From NCBI GenBank assembly GCA_030532405.1, contig JAUNLF010000002.1, positions 124,001-188,000 of the forward strand: DNA of 64,000 nt, read 5' to 3'. Shown here in pieces: positions 16,035 through 24,864 of this stretch (its first letter is position 1; each line of letters begins with the position of its first letter). Made by a program: the position numbers and the translations under genes. This DNA is from Actinomycetaceae bacterium. GTDB taxonomy: Bacteria; Actinomycetota; Actinomycetes; Actinomycetales; Actinomycetaceae. The notes beneath the pieces are model-generated. The model was not told the origin of the DNA, did not search any database, and saw only the letters and a program-made list of their open reading frames with translations.

Positions 16035-17711
16035 ATGACCACAGATTCACCCAAGTACGTCATTGGTATTGACATGGGCACGCTGTCTGGCCGTGCCGTT
16101 GTGATTGATGCAAGTGATGGTACCGAGCTTGGTTCGGCCGTGATGGACTATCCGCACGGCGTTATGGACCGCACGTTGACCGCGGGGGATGGGCAGCAGT
16201 TGCCGCCTGACTTCGCGTTGCAGGTGCCCACCGATTACGTTGAGGTGCTGACGCGTATCATTCCGGAGGCGATCGAGAAGGCGCAGATTTCAAGTGAGGA
16301 CGTGGTTGGACTCGGCGTTGATGTCACGTCGGCGACGGTTATCGTGACTGATGCGCAGGGCACTCCGCTGTGTGAGAAGGACGAGTTCAAGAATAATCCG
16401 CATGCTTACGTGAAGTTGTGGAAGCATCATGGTGCGCAGGAGCAGGCTGACCGTATTGTGGCGCTGGCTCGTGAACGCGATGTTGATTGGCTGGAGCGCT
16501 ACGGTGGGACTTTGTCTTCGGAGATGTTAATGCCGAAGGCGTTGGAAACGCTGGAGAAGGCTCCGGAGGTCTACAACGCGGCCGATCAGATTGTGGATGC
16601 TTTGGACTGGTTGACGTGGATTCTTACGGGCAACCTGACGTACGCTGCGGGCGATTCGGGTTACAAGCGCATGTATCAAGATGGCAAGTATCCGGATGAG
16701 GATTTTCTGACCGCGTTGAATCCTGATTTTGGTGGCGTTTTTAAGGAGAAGATGGCCGCTGAAGTTTTGCCTCTTGGAGGGCGTGTTGGGACTCTGAATG
16801 AGCGCGGCCAGCAGTTAACCGGGCTGCCCGCGAGCGTTGCGGTTGCTTCGGGCAATATTGATGCGCACGTGACGGCTCCGGCGGTGCAGGCGACCGAGGC
16901 GGGCCAGATGACGGCGATCATGGGAACGTCCGCGGTTTACGTGGTTTCGGGCACCGAGTTCCAGCCTGTTCCGGGTGTTTTCGGCATTGTGGATGGTGGC
17001 CTGATTGATGGTTTGTGGGGTTTTGAGGCCGGACAAACCGCGGTTGGTGACATTTACGCATGGTTTGTGCAGAACTGCGTGCCGGGCGAGTACTACGCGG
17101 AGGCTGAGGAGCAGGGCGTTTCGATTCACGACCTGCTAACTCAGAAGGCGGCTTTGCAGGAGGTCGGCGAGCACGGGCTTGTGGCATTGGATTGGCATAA
17201 TGGCAACCGCTCGATTTTGGTGGATTCTAACCTGTCGGGTTTGATTGTCGGCCAGTCTTTGGCGACGAAGCCGGAAGACCAGTACCGGGCCATCATGGAG
17301 TCGACGGCGTTTGGTGCGCGCGTGATTATTGAGAACTTTGCCCAGCACGGTATCGAGATCAACGAGTTTGTTGCGGCTGGTGGTCTGATTAAGAACCCGT
17401 TCTTGATGCAGATGTTCTCTGATGTGACCAGGCTGCCGGTTTCGACGGCTCTGTCCGCGCAGGCTCCAGCATTGGGGTCGGCGATTTTCGCAGCTGTTGC
17501 CGCCGGCGTTTACGATACGGTTGCTCAGGCGGCTGACGCGATGGGTAAGCGTGAGAAGAACGCATACCTGCCGAATGAGGAGCGCGCGAAGCAGTACGAC
17601 GAGTTGTACAAGCATTACAAGTACCTGCACGACCTGTTTGGTCGCGGTAACGAAGTGATGCACGACTTGAAGAGGATTCGCCGCGAAGCGTTAGAACGCG
17701 CGACAAAGTAG
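16035..17711 (+). CDS. Ribulokinase-like FGGY kinase (AraB type)
   Basis: A 558-residue FGGY kinase whose motifs match AraB-type L-ribulokinases: GIDMGTLSGRAVVID (residues 9-23), GLGVDVTSATVIVTD, the KLWKHHGAQEQAD segment, and YGGTLSSEMLMPKALETL. The C-terminal half contains TSAVYVVSG, the EST-AFGARVIIE helix and AAGGLIKNPFLMQMFSDV for ADP binding. Neither L-arabinose isomerase (araA) nor ribulose-phosphate epimerase (araD) is in the window, so a standard arabinose pathway is not shown. It is the last gene of the kinase-dehydrogenase-kinase unit and ends at a long hairpin. Confidence 0.9.
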   Translation: MTTDSPKYVIGIDMGTLSGRAVVIDASDGTELGSAVMDYPHGVMDRTLTAGDGQQLPPDFALQVPTDYVEVLTRIIPEAIEKAQISSEDVVGLGVDVTSATVIVTDAQGTPLCEKDEFKNNPHAYVKLWKHHGAQEQADRIVALARERDVDWLERYGGTLSSEMLMPKALETLEKAPEVYNAADQIVDALDWLTWILTGNLTYAAGDSGYKRMYQDGKYPDEDFLTALNPDFGGVFKEKMAAEVLPLGGRVGTLNERGQQLTGLPASVAVASGNIDAHVTAPAVQATEAGQMTAIMGTSAVYVVSGTEFQPVPGVFGIVDGGLIDGLWGFEAGQTAVGDIYAWFVQNCVPGEYYAEAEEQGVSIHDLLTQKAALQEVGEHGLVALDWHNGNRSILVDSNLSGLIVGQSLATKPEDQYRAIMESTAFGARVIIENFAQHGIEINEFVAAGGLIKNPFLMQMFSDVTRLPVSTALSAQAPALGSAIFAAVAAGVYDTVAQAADAMGKREKNAYLPNEERAKQYDELYKHYKYLHDLFGRGNEVMHDLKRIRREALERATK

Positions 17712-17721
17712 AAGCACTATA

Positions 17722-17757
17722 ACCGAAGGTGGCAGGGGCTTCCTCGCCACCTTCGGT
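17722..17757 (+). terminator. Terminator-like hairpin ending the sugar/polyol island
   Basis: A perfect 12-bp stem, ACCGAAGGTGGC (17722-17733) with GCCACCTTCGGT (17746-17757), and a 12-nt loop. There is no U-tract; U-less terminators are common in actinobacteria. Confidence 0.65.
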
Positions 17758-17832
17758 GTACTAAACGGGCTACTGGAAAGGTGTGAATACTGCGAGTCTG
17801 GCACTTTTTGTAGCCGGAACTAAGCTTCAACT

Positions 17833-18720
17833 CTATTTAGGTACCCGGTGCTGAGTTCGGCCGTACAGAACAATCTGGTCTGCGAAGTTATGGTGTGCCG
17901 AGTCGGCGACTGTTGCGCCATCCGCAGCGAGTTCGAAGCCGATATCTGACACTGTTTGACCGTTACTATCGCTCACGTTCAGGCGCATGAGCATTACGTT
18001 TTCGCCAGGGTTGAATGGGTCTGCAACGTGCTGCGCCCTCATCTGAAATGTGAGGTTTGAGGGCGAACCGGGGTACTCGAACCTATCGACCTCAACACCG
18101 CGACTGAGCCCAGCAATGAGGCGCTGCACTTCGCTCCACTCGCCGTTGCTCATAGTGATGTCGAAGACTTGTGGAATAGGTGTATGGATAACCACGCGAT
18201 TGCGGCTGAGTGTGACCGCGGGGTTCGCCGCTAAGACGTACTCGAAGCTGTTTGAAGGGGTGCTCCAAAATGCTTCTTGAATGGGTGCGTTTTCGAAAGC
18301 GTGGCGTAGCTCAGATATATCCGGGGTTGATACGGGGATACCGATGTTCTCTCGAATAGGTTCGGCCTGCCCCGAGAGGAAATCGAAGTATAGGAACAGC
18401 TGCTCACACTGGGGGCAGGACTTGAGGGTTATTTCCGACTGGACGGCCTCAAGCAGGTACATGTCCACGTGTGCAGGTTCGGTGCAAACATGCCCGGTCT
18501 CTACGAAGGTTGCGTTTGTTTGCTGGAGTTCGCCGTGCGCCGACCACTTGTCGAGCGTTTCAACAAAGGCTGAGATTTCCTGTGAACTTAAGCCGCCTGA
18601 TTCTCGCAACGAAACCCCGTTGCTTGAGACGTATTCGAGGCTTACGTGGCTTTGAAAATGCTCCCCCTGTAGCCGGGGAATGAAATGGAAGCGCACTTGC
18701 GCCCTAGGATGGTCGTTCAT
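17833..18720 (-). CDS. Hypothetical protein with a CPQC motif
   Basis: A 295-residue soluble protein that I cannot place in a family. It has no signal peptide or membrane segment and is acidic overall. Cysteines occur at a VCTEP segment (about residue 76) and as CPQC (about 97-100), an arrangement that could bind metal or be redox-active. The DNA looks less GC-biased than its neighbours and the codon choice less restricted, hinting at more recent acquisition. The next minus-strand gene upstream ends elsewhere, so it may be a single-gene unit or the tail of the men cluster: it starts 11 bp from the stop of the PLDc_N gene's antisense end. Function unknown. Confidence 0.65.
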   Translation of the reverse strand: MNDHPRAQVRFHFIPRLQGEHFQSHVSLEYVSSNGVSLRESGGLSSQEISAFVETLDKWSAHGELQQTNATFVETGHVCTEPAHVDMYLLEAVQSEITLKSCPQCEQLFLYFDFLSGQAEPIRENIGIPVSTPDISELRHAFENAPIQEAFWSTPSNSFEYVLAANPAVTLSRNRVVIHTPIPQVFDITMSNGEWSEVQRLIAGLSRGVEVDRFEYPGSPSNLTFQMRAQHVADPFNPGENVMLMRLNVSDSNGQTVSDIGFELAADGATVADSAHHNFADQIVLYGRTQHRVPK

Positions 18721-18731
18721 ACCGCCAGTGA

Positions 18732-19250
18732 CTATTCGCCGTCGTTTTTCTTTGTGTCGTCCGGGTTGTCTTCAGTGGTGTCGGTGGGGTTGGACTCGTC
18801 GGTTAAGTCGTCCGTGTCCAAGTCGGGATTATTATGATTTTTGAGGGCGTCGAGAGCCTCATCCATGCGGCGTTCGGCCTCGCGGATCTCTTCTTCCGAA
18901 CGCTTGGAGCGTAGCTCCTTTTCAAGGGACCACAAGAACTCGGGGTCGTCGTCGGGCGCGTGATAGCCGTACGGGGTGTTGCGGTGGCGCCTAAAAGTTG
19001 GAGACTTTATTGCGGACTCATCGGAGTACCAAACCTTGCGGTTAATCTGACCGCCGCGGGCCTCCGCTTGCGTCACGCGCGAAACAATAATCCACGCCAG
19101 GCCACCCAGCGGTGGTAGCAGGAGGACGAGTAGCAACCACATGGCTTTCGGAAGTCGTGCGGGCATCTCATCTTTTGGGGTCCGCGCAATATCCGCAACC
19201 GCGTAAACCGTGATCGCGACCGTCAAGATAACCATCAAGACTCGTGCCAT
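18732..19250 (-). CDS. PLDc_N-domain membrane protein
   Basis: A 172-residue protein with two N-terminal transmembrane helices (about residues 2-20 and 38-58) joined by ARTPKDEMPARLPKAMW, the typical phospholipase-D-nuclease N-terminal (PLDc_N) layout LLLPPLGGLAWIIV. The rest is hydrophilic with a charged, probably helical segment (about 105-140) and an Asp/Thr/Asn-rich tail (TDDLTDESNPTDTTEDN). PLDc_N proteins of this size are often found beside menaquinone genes in actinobacteria; function unknown. The coding strand near 18828-18849 includes a copy of the CGCCCTCAAAAAT motif. Confidence 0.75.
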   Translation of the reverse strand: MARVLMVILTVAITVYAVADIARTPKDEMPARLPKAMWLLLVLLLPPLGGLAWIIVSRVTQAEARGGQINRKVWYSDESAIKSPTFRRHRNTPYGYHAPDDDPEFLWSLEKELRSKRSEEEIREAERRMDEALDALKNHNNPDLDTDDLTDESNPTDTTEDNPDDTKKNDGE

Positions 19251-19328
19251 TTGAAGTTTTAAACCTCCCGAAACTGTCTTTCTATTGTATTAGACAAACA
19301 GCTTCGCCTCATCGGCAGAACCCAAACC

Positions 19329-20210
19329 CTAAGAAACTACCAGCGCGACACACACAAACAAGCCGGTGAACAACGTCAACAGGCCGGTATTGCGTAGTAC
19401 TCCCAGCAGTTGCTTACCCTCAGCGCCACGCAACACCGGGCGCGGAATCAAGAACATTGGCGCTACAAACACAATCAAGTAAGGAAGCATGTAACTCGTC
19501 TGCGCAAGGGATAACCCCGTCAGCAACGTACCAATCCCAACCAAAGCTGTGTAAGTAATCCGCGAAGCGTGATCCCCAAGGCGAACCGGCAACGTCCTCT
19601 TGCCCGTCACAGAATCAGTCGGAATGTCACGAATATTATTTACAAACAGCAAAGATACCGAGAGGACGCCCGTGCCCGTCGCGGCGACCCACAGCCACCA
19701 CGGCGCCGAATACGCCTGCACCCACGTAGTCGCGACAGTCGCCATAAGGCCAAAGAACACGAACACAAACAGCTCCGACAAGCCCACACCCATGTAGCCG
19801 TACGGAGAACGCCCTCCCGTATAAAACCACGCTGCCAACACGGCAAGCGCACCCGGAATCAAAAGCAGCCAAGTGCCCGAAATCGCGATCAACGTCAAAC
19901 CCAGCACGCCCGCCACAGCGAAACACCCAAGCGCGGCATACAAGACAACCTTCGGGGAAGCCTTACCCCCACCCGTCAAGCGGGGAGGGCCGGTACGATG
20001 CTTATCGGTGCCGCGGATCCCATCGGAATAATCGTTAGAAAAGTTAACACCAATCTGCAAAAGCAACGCGACCGCCATAGCGAGCACGGAGCGGACAGCA
20101 GAAAACTCTCCGAGGAAATGCGCGCCACCGATCCCAATCAAAACCGGAGCCGCAGCGGCCGGAAGCGTACGCAAACGCGCGCCTTCCAGCCAATCGTTGA
20201 AGGATGCCAT
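19329..20210 (-). CDS. menA: 1,4-dihydroxy-2-naphthoate polyprenyltransferase MenA
   Basis: MenA attaches the polyprenyl chain to 1,4-dihydroxy-2-naphthoate, giving demethylmenaquinone in the membrane. The 293-residue protein has about eight to nine membrane helices and the UbiA-family prenyl-diphosphate motif NFSNDYSDGIRGTD (around residues 55-70), plus a second acidic motif FVNNIRDIPTDS. I choose ATG 20210, just after the menE stop, because MASFNDWLEGARLRTLPAA is the conserved MenA opening; an in-frame ATG at 20240 would overlap menE. Co-transcribed with menE upstream. Confidence 0.93.
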   Translation of the reverse strand: MASFNDWLEGARLRTLPAAAAPVLIGIGGAHFLGEFSAVRSVLAMAVALLLQIGVNFSNDYSDGIRGTDKHRTGPPRLTGGGKASPKVVLYAALGCFAVAGVLGLTLIAISGTWLLLIPGALAVLAAWFYTGGRSPYGYMGVGLSELFVFVFFGLMATVATTWVQAYSAPWWLWVAATGTGVLSVSLLFVNNIRDIPTDSVTGKRTLPVRLGDHASRITYTALVGIGTLLTGLSLAQTSYMLPYLIVFVAPMFLIPRPVLRGAEGKQLLGVLRNTGLLTLFTGLFVCVALVVS

Positions 20211-20214
20211 GGGG

Positions 20215-21498
20215 TCAGCGTACCCAGGCTCGCCCTCCATCTACCAAATCGCGAAGCATCGAGGCCACGCCGAAACGATCAACCTTGCCAAGATCCGTCA
20301 CGGGCAGCTCATCCACGACGGCGACTACGCGCGGCGCATGATCGCGCCCCAACCGGTCACCAACATGGTCGCGGACGCGCTGCGCGAACTCGTCCAAAGG
20401 CTCAGTGGGCCCAACCACGGCCGCCGCAACCACCTGCCCCCACGTGTCGTCCGGCAAAGCCACCACGGAAGCCGCCTCAACCCCAGGCATCTCGGTGATC
20501 GCGTCCGCAACCCGGGCGGGCGCCACATTCACCCCACCAGAGATGATCACGTCATCGGATCGCCCGAGCACCGAGAGCACGCCCTCTTCAATCACGCCCG
20601 CATCCGACGTCTTCAACCACTTCTTGCCGCCGTCTTCCACAAACGCAGTCGACGGTTTTTCATCCAAATAAGTTTCCATGAGGACGGGGCCGGCAATCTG
20701 GATTTTGCCGCCCTGAACACGAATATCGACGCCCGGCAGGGGCTTGCCGTCGTACACGCAGCCGCCGCAAGTCTCCGTCATGCCGTACGTCGTGACGATG
20801 CGCAGGCCAGCCGCGCGGGCGCGGTCCAGCAACGCTGGGGAAGTGCCCGACCCGCCCACTAGAATCGCGTCGAGCTGGGCGAGTAGTTCCACGAGCTCCC
20901 CGCCGTGGTCAAGCGCGTCAGCCAACTGTTTTGGAACCAGCGACAAGTAGCTGCGATTGTCTTTGTCATCCACGGCCGTTTGGCAGGCGCGAAGCAGTGA
21001 CTGCGCGTCAAAACCTGTGGACATGTCCGCAATGATCGGCGAAGTTTCCGCCACGCAACTGCGCACCAGCGTGTGCAGGCCGGCAACGTGGTGAACCGGC
21101 AGCGCGACAATCCAGCGGCCCGGCCCGCCCAGCACTTCGTGGGTTGCGCGCGCCGACGCCACCAGCGCCGCGTACGACAACCCAACCAGGCGCGGCTGGC
21201 CGGTGGTCGACCCGGAGGTCTCCAAAACCACGTCCACATTCACCGGCAGCTGCTTGATGCGCGCCTGCAGTTTCGCGTTCGACTGCGCCGCGCGGTTCGG
21301 TAGGCACTCCGCCATTTCACGCGGCACCACAATCGTCCACGACTTGCGCCGAACCCCCGTGGTCTCGTAGCGCTCATACAACTCCCACAGCTTGTGCACT
21401 GCGGAGTACGTCATCGTCACCGCCCCCGGCGTCGTCCCACCCGGCACCAGCATCAGCTGCGGGGCATCGTAAACGCTCGGGTCAGTCATATTCGTCAT
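20215..21498 (-). CDS. menE: o-Succinylbenzoate-CoA ligase MenE
   Basis: MenE activates o-succinylbenzoate as its CoA thioester in menaquinone synthesis. The 427-residue protein belongs to the ANL adenylate-forming family: the P-loop-like TSGSTTGQPRLVGLS, the TYGMTETCGG motif and the hinge region SDDVIISGGVNV are present. It is shorter than typical acyl-CoA ligases, as MenE usually is in actinobacteria. I start at ATG 21498, which has AGGAA 6 nt upstream; the longer frame to 21579 would run through a hairpin and is not family-like. It lies between menB and menA on one strand. Confidence 0.92.
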   Translation of the reverse strand: MTNMTDPSVYDAPQLMLVPGGTTPGAVTMTYSAVHKLWELYERYETTGVRRKSWTIVVPREMAECLPNRAAQSNAKLQARIKQLPVNVDVVLETSGSTTGQPRLVGLSYAALVASARATHEVLGGPGRWIVALPVHHVAGLHTLVRSCVAETSPIIADMSTGFDAQSLLRACQTAVDDKDNRSYLSLVPKQLADALDHGGELVELLAQLDAILVGGSGTSPALLDRARAAGLRIVTTYGMTETCGGCVYDGKPLPGVDIRVQGGKIQIAGPVLMETYLDEKPSTAFVEDGGKKWLKTSDAGVIEEGVLSVLGRSDDVIISGGVNVAPARVADAITEMPGVEAASVVALPDDTWGQVVAAAVVGPTEPLDEFAQRVRDHVGDRLGRDHAPRVVAVVDELPVTDLGKVDRFGVASMLRDLVDGGRAWVR

Positions 21499-21519
21499 AA
21501 AAGTTCCTATATCAATTTC

Positions 21520-21555
21520 CATTTTTGAGGGCGCTGCCCAGCTCTGCGCTGGGCA
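21520..21555. promoter_or_regulatory. menB-menE gap: motif copy plus hairpin
   Basis: On the minus strand CGCCCTCAAAAATG (21533-21520) lies 21 nt upstream of the menE start; the same 14-mer occurs at 4348 and 11973. Next to it, TGCCCAGC (21535-21542) pairs with GCTGGGCA (21548-21555), an 8-bp stem after menB that could terminate or attenuate transcription. Confidence 0.45.
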
Positions 21556-21609
21556 TGCCGCGGCGCGGACTGTTCGCAAGTTTGAGGCGAACGGCCGCTG
21601 GGTTCTTGT

Positions 21610-22587
21610 TTAGAAGTAGTAGGGGTAGTCCGACCAGTCGGGGTCGCGGCGCTCCAAGAAGGCGTCGCGGCCTTCTTGTGCTTCTTCGGTCATGTATGCC
21701 AATCGCGTGGCTTCACCGGCAAATACTTGCTGGCCGGCCAGGCCGTCGTCGGCCAGGTTGAAAGCAAACTTCAGCATTCGGATTGCCTGCGGCGACTTCG
21801 TGGCGATGATCCGCGCGTACTCTAACGCCGTGTTTTCAAGCTCGGCGTGGGGGACAGCTTCGTTAACCACGCCCCAGCGTTGCGCATCTTCCGCGGAGTA
21901 TTCGCGCGCCAAGAAGAAGATCTCGCGCGCCCTCTTATCGCCTACTTGACGGGCAAGTAGTGCCGACCCGTAACCGGCATCAAACGAGCCCACATTCGCG
22001 TCGGTCTGCATAAACTTTGCGTGTTCGATCGACGCGATCGACAGGTCGCAAACCACGTTCAGCGAGTGCCCACCACCCGCGGCCCAACCGGGCACCGCCG
22101 CGATGACGACCTTCGGCATCTGGCGAATCAGGCGCTGCACCTCCAGGATGTGAAGGCGACCGGCCCGCGCGTGATCCATGTTCGCGCGTCGCTTCGAGAC
22201 CTCCGCCTCGTCCTCCATCGCCGCCTTTTCGTACTGGTATCCGGCTTTGCCGCGAATACGTTGATCGCCGCCGGAGCAAAATGAGTAGCCACCGTCCTTC
22301 GCCGACGGGCCGTTCCCAGTCAAAATGACCGCCGCGACGTCGGGGCTCATGCGCGCGTGGTCCAAACAGCGATACAACTCGTCGACAGTTTGAGGGCGGA
22401 AAGCATTTCGCAAATGAGGGCGATCCAAAGCTATGCGTACAACCGGCAAATCTGTACCGGCCTCAGCTCCGTCCTCGTCCCCCCTGGAAATTCCGCGATG
22501 GTAGGTGACATCTGTTAGTTCGAAACCTTCAACTTCACGCCAGCGGGAAGGGTCGAAGGTGTCTGAAACGTTAGGTAGTGCACTCAT
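21610..22587 (-). CDS. menB: 1,4-dihydroxy-2-naphthoyl-CoA synthase MenB
   Basis: MenB, a crotonase-fold enzyme, cyclises o-succinylbenzoyl-CoA to 1,4-dihydroxy-2-naphthoyl-CoA. The 325-residue protein contains the oxyanion-hole and MenB-specific blocks: RPHLRNAFRPQTVDEL, FCSGGDQRIRGKAGYQYE, AAVPGWAAGGGHSLNVVCDL and the DANVGSFDAGYGS segment, ending in RRDPDWSDYPYYF. It is slightly longer than average at the N-terminus, like mycobacterial MenB. TACGAT lies 7 nt before its ATG with no Shine-Dalgarno site, suggesting a leaderless message. Confidence 0.95.
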   Translation of the reverse strand: MSALPNVSDTFDPSRWREVEGFELTDVTYHRGISRGDEDGAEAGTDLPVVRIALDRPHLRNAFRPQTVDELYRCLDHARMSPDVAAVILTGNGPSAKDGGYSFCSGGDQRIRGKAGYQYEKAAMEDEAEVSKRRANMDHARAGRLHILEVQRLIRQMPKVVIAAVPGWAAGGGHSLNVVCDLSIASIEHAKFMQTDANVGSFDAGYGSALLARQVGDKRAREIFFLAREYSAEDAQRWGVVNEAVPHAELENTALEYARIIATKSPQAIRMLKFAFNLADDGLAGQQVFAGEATRLAYMTEEAQEGRDAFLERRDPDWSDYPYYF

Positions 22588-22594
22588 GGTGACT

Positions 22595-22600
22595 ATCGTA
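22595..22600 (-). promoter_or_regulatory. Candidate -10 element of a leaderless menB transcript
   Basis: On the minus strand TACGAT is followed after 7 nt by the menB ATG. No ribosome binding site is present between them. Confidence 0.4.
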
Positions 22601-22671
22601 GTTGCTTCGACGCTACTTTGATTTACGCAACATGCGTGTTGTGTAATGCGGCCGGCGTGACCTAGTATGTG

Positions 22672-22689
22672 TTAGGTAAGCCTTACCTA
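22672..22689. promoter_or_regulatory. DtxR/IdeR-type iron box
   Basis: TAGGTAAG-C-CTTACCTA (22673-22689) is a perfect 8+1+8 palindrome that matches the DtxR/IdeR consensus (TTAGGTTAGGCTAACCTAA type), extended by T at 22672. It lies about 70 bp upstream of the iron-siderophore binding-protein gene, so that importer is very likely repressed under iron sufficiency. Confidence 0.88.
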
Positions 22690-22759
22690 CGTAAAACTAG
22701 GTCTGTGATTGCGAGGCAAAATCCTCGCGTAATTGGGCCGCCAAGTGGAGAGGGAACTC

Positions 22760-23749
22760 ATGCGCAAACTTGCATCGGCTGTTGCACTAGCCGCCACATC
22801 CGCACTACTTGCAGGATGTGCGGGAGCAAACGGAGCGGGCGGCGACATAGCCGAACCCGAAACCAGCAACGAGGCGGGCAGTTTCCCGGTAACTCTTACC
22901 CACAACGCGGGCGAAACCACGGTTGAGTCCCAGCCGCAGTCCATTGTCGTACTCGACATGGCGGCGTTAGACACGCTCGACGCGATCGGCGCGGGCGAGC
23001 TGGTGACCGGCGTTCCGGCCTCCGACGTTCCAACATGGCTATCCGACGATGAGGGCATCGATTACACGCAGCTCGAAACCGTTGGAACCATGAAAGAGCC
23101 CGACCTGGAGGCCATAGCCAAACTAAACCCGGACCTGGTCGTCCTCGGGTCACGGTCGGCAAGTTTCTACGAGGAATTCTCCCAGTACTTCACAACCATT
23201 GACGCTTCGGTGCCGTGGGATCAAGATGATTACTCAAAGCGCGTAGTCGACATGGTGGAAATGCTCGGTGACGCTACCGGCCAAACCGAAGCCGCAGATG
23301 AGGCGGCCGCGAACATTGGGGACAAGCTCGCAGAATACAGCGACACTGCCGCTGATAAGGGCACCGCGTTGGTGCTGATGTCTAACGGCGGCGAGATTTC
23401 GATGCACGGACCGAAGTCGCGCTGGGCTCCCATTTACGACGTGTTCGGCTTCGAACCCGTCCAAGACGACAAGGCCGACGAGGGTCACAAGGGTCAAAAG
23501 ATTTCCTTTGAAACCGTGCAAGAACTTAACCCCGACTACATCTTCGTAGTCGACCGTGACGCCGCCGTTGGCAACACCGAAGCGGGCACAACCGCCGAGC
23601 AGGTCATGGACAACGAACTGGTTGCCTCCACGACCGCCGCTAAGGAAGGCAACATCGTCTACCTATCTTCGGAGCGCTGGTACATCGTCATGACCGGAGC
23701 GTCGAACTTCGTTGCAGAACTTGACGAGATCGCAGCGGCCATCCAGTGA
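22760..23749 (+). CDS. Iron-siderophore ABC transporter, substrate-binding lipoprotein
   Basis: A 329-residue lipoprotein of the FepB/FhuD-type periplasmic binding fold. I start at ATG 22760, which gives a classic lipoprotein signal MRKLASAVALAATSALLAGC with lipobox LAGC; GGAGAGGG precedes it. The mature protein has the class III layout: N-lobe (PQSIVVLDMAALDTLDAIGAGELVTGVPA), linking helix, and C-lobe (GPKSRWAPIYDVFGFEP). It binds a ferric complex and hands it to the two FecCD permeases downstream. The exact siderophore or chelate cannot be told from sequence. Confidence 0.92.
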   Translation: MRKLASAVALAATSALLAGCAGANGAGGDIAEPETSNEAGSFPVTLTHNAGETTVESQPQSIVVLDMAALDTLDAIGAGELVTGVPASDVPTWLSDDEGIDYTQLETVGTMKEPDLEAIAKLNPDLVVLGSRSASFYEEFSQYFTTIDASVPWDQDDYSKRVVDMVEMLGDATGQTEAADEAAANIGDKLAEYSDTAADKGTALVLMSNGGEISMHGPKSRWAPIYDVFGFEPVQDDKADEGHKGQKISFETVQELNPDYIFVVDRDAAVGNTEAGTTAEQVMDNELVASTTAAKEGNIVYLSSERWYIVMTGASNFVAELDEIAAAIQ

Positions 23750-23823
23750 ACGCGTAACGAACCGGCGGCAATCCGGAGCAACGTTCCAGGTAGCCGCGCA
23801 GAGCAACAGAAAAGCAGGAGCAT

Positions 23824-24864
23824 ATGACGACCGTGATGAGGGCGAAAGAGGCCGCGGCTACCAGCCCGGCCACCAATCGCCCGGGCAATGCCTCAAAGCC
23901 CAGGTACGCACTGTGGCTTACGGGCGGGCTCGTCGTTGTTGCCGCTTTAGCGTTGTGGTCGATCACTGTAGGGACGGCCAACATGTCGGTGCGCGACATT
24001 CTGACCGGCAACGCGTCCGCCGAGCAGCTACGCGTCCTCACGGTCTCGCGCATTCCGCGCACGATCGCCATTATCTTGTCGGGCGCATCCATGGCGGTTG
24101 CGGGGCTGGTCATGCAGATGCTGGTTCAAAACCGGTACGTGGAGCCCTCCACCACGGGCGTCACCGAGTCAGCCGGACTTGGTGTCCTGGTTGTCACCTT
24201 CGTTTTCCCGGGTGCGTCCATCATGGCGAAGATGGGCTTTTCCGTTGTATTCGCCCTGGCGGGCACCATGCTACTTTTAGCCCTCATTCGATCTATCCCG
24301 CATCGCGACGTGATTGTCGTCCCCCTGCTCGGCATCGTTTTGTCGGGGGTAATCGGCGCGGGCGCAACGTTCTTGGCGTGGCAGTTCCAACTGCAAGGAA
24401 CACTGCAAGCGTGGACGACGGGCGACTTTTCAGGCGTGCTGAAGGGCCGCTACGAACTGCTGTGGGTCGTTGCGGGCGCTAGCGCGATCACCTACTTTTT
24501 CGCGGACCGGTTCACGGTCGCGGGGCTGGGGGAAGACCTGGCCAGAAATCTTGGGCTAAACCACGCCCGCCTGACAATGCTCGGCCTCACGATTGTTGCG
24601 ATCGTTGCGGGAATCGTGACGGTCGTAGCCGGTGCGCTGCCCTTCCTGGGCCTGGTCGTGCCGAACATCGTGTCGCTAATCATGGGTGACTACATGCGCC
24701 GCTCACTGCCGTTTGTCGCAATGGGTGGGGCCGTGTTCGTCCTCGTGGCCGACATTATTGGCAGGTCAATCATTGCCCCCGCAGAAATTCCTGTCGGCGT
24801 TGTCATGGGCATCGTCGGGGGCGCCATTTTCCTATTCATCTTGTTACGGACGGTTAAGCAATGA
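23824..24864 (+). CDS. Iron-siderophore ABC transporter permease (FecCD family), subunit 1
   Basis: A 346-residue permease with about nine to ten membrane helices. FecCD-family landmarks are RIPRTIAIILSGASMAVAGLVMQMLVQNRYVEPSTTGVTESAG near the N-terminus and the coupling-helix region around GALPFLGLVVPNIVSLIMG with the Gly-Leu-Val-Val-Pro segment that contacts the ATPase. Starts at ATG 23824. Its stop overlaps the next permease's ATG (ATGA), so both subunits are made stoichiometrically. Confidence 0.93.
   Translation: MTTVMRAKEAAATSPATNRPGNASKPRYALWLTGGLVVVAALALWSITVGTANMSVRDILTGNASAEQLRVLTVSRIPRTIAIILSGASMAVAGLVMQMLVQNRYVEPSTTGVTESAGLGVLVVTFVFPGASIMAKMGFSVVFALAGTMLLLALIRSIPHRDVIVVPLLGIVLSGVIGAGATFLAWQFQLQGTLQAWTTGDFSGVLKGRYELLWVVAGASAITYFFADRFTVAGLGEDLARNLGLNHARLTMLGLTIVAIVAGIVTVVAGALPFLGLVVPNIVSLIMGDYMRRSLPFVAMGGAVFVLVADIIGRSIIAPAEIPVGVVMGIVGGAIFLFILLRTVKQ

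Noticed and set aside
9155..17711. A standard L-arabinose operon
   Set aside because: AraB-, AraM- and AraL-like proteins are present, but neither arabinose isomerase nor ribulose-5-phosphate epimerase is in the window.
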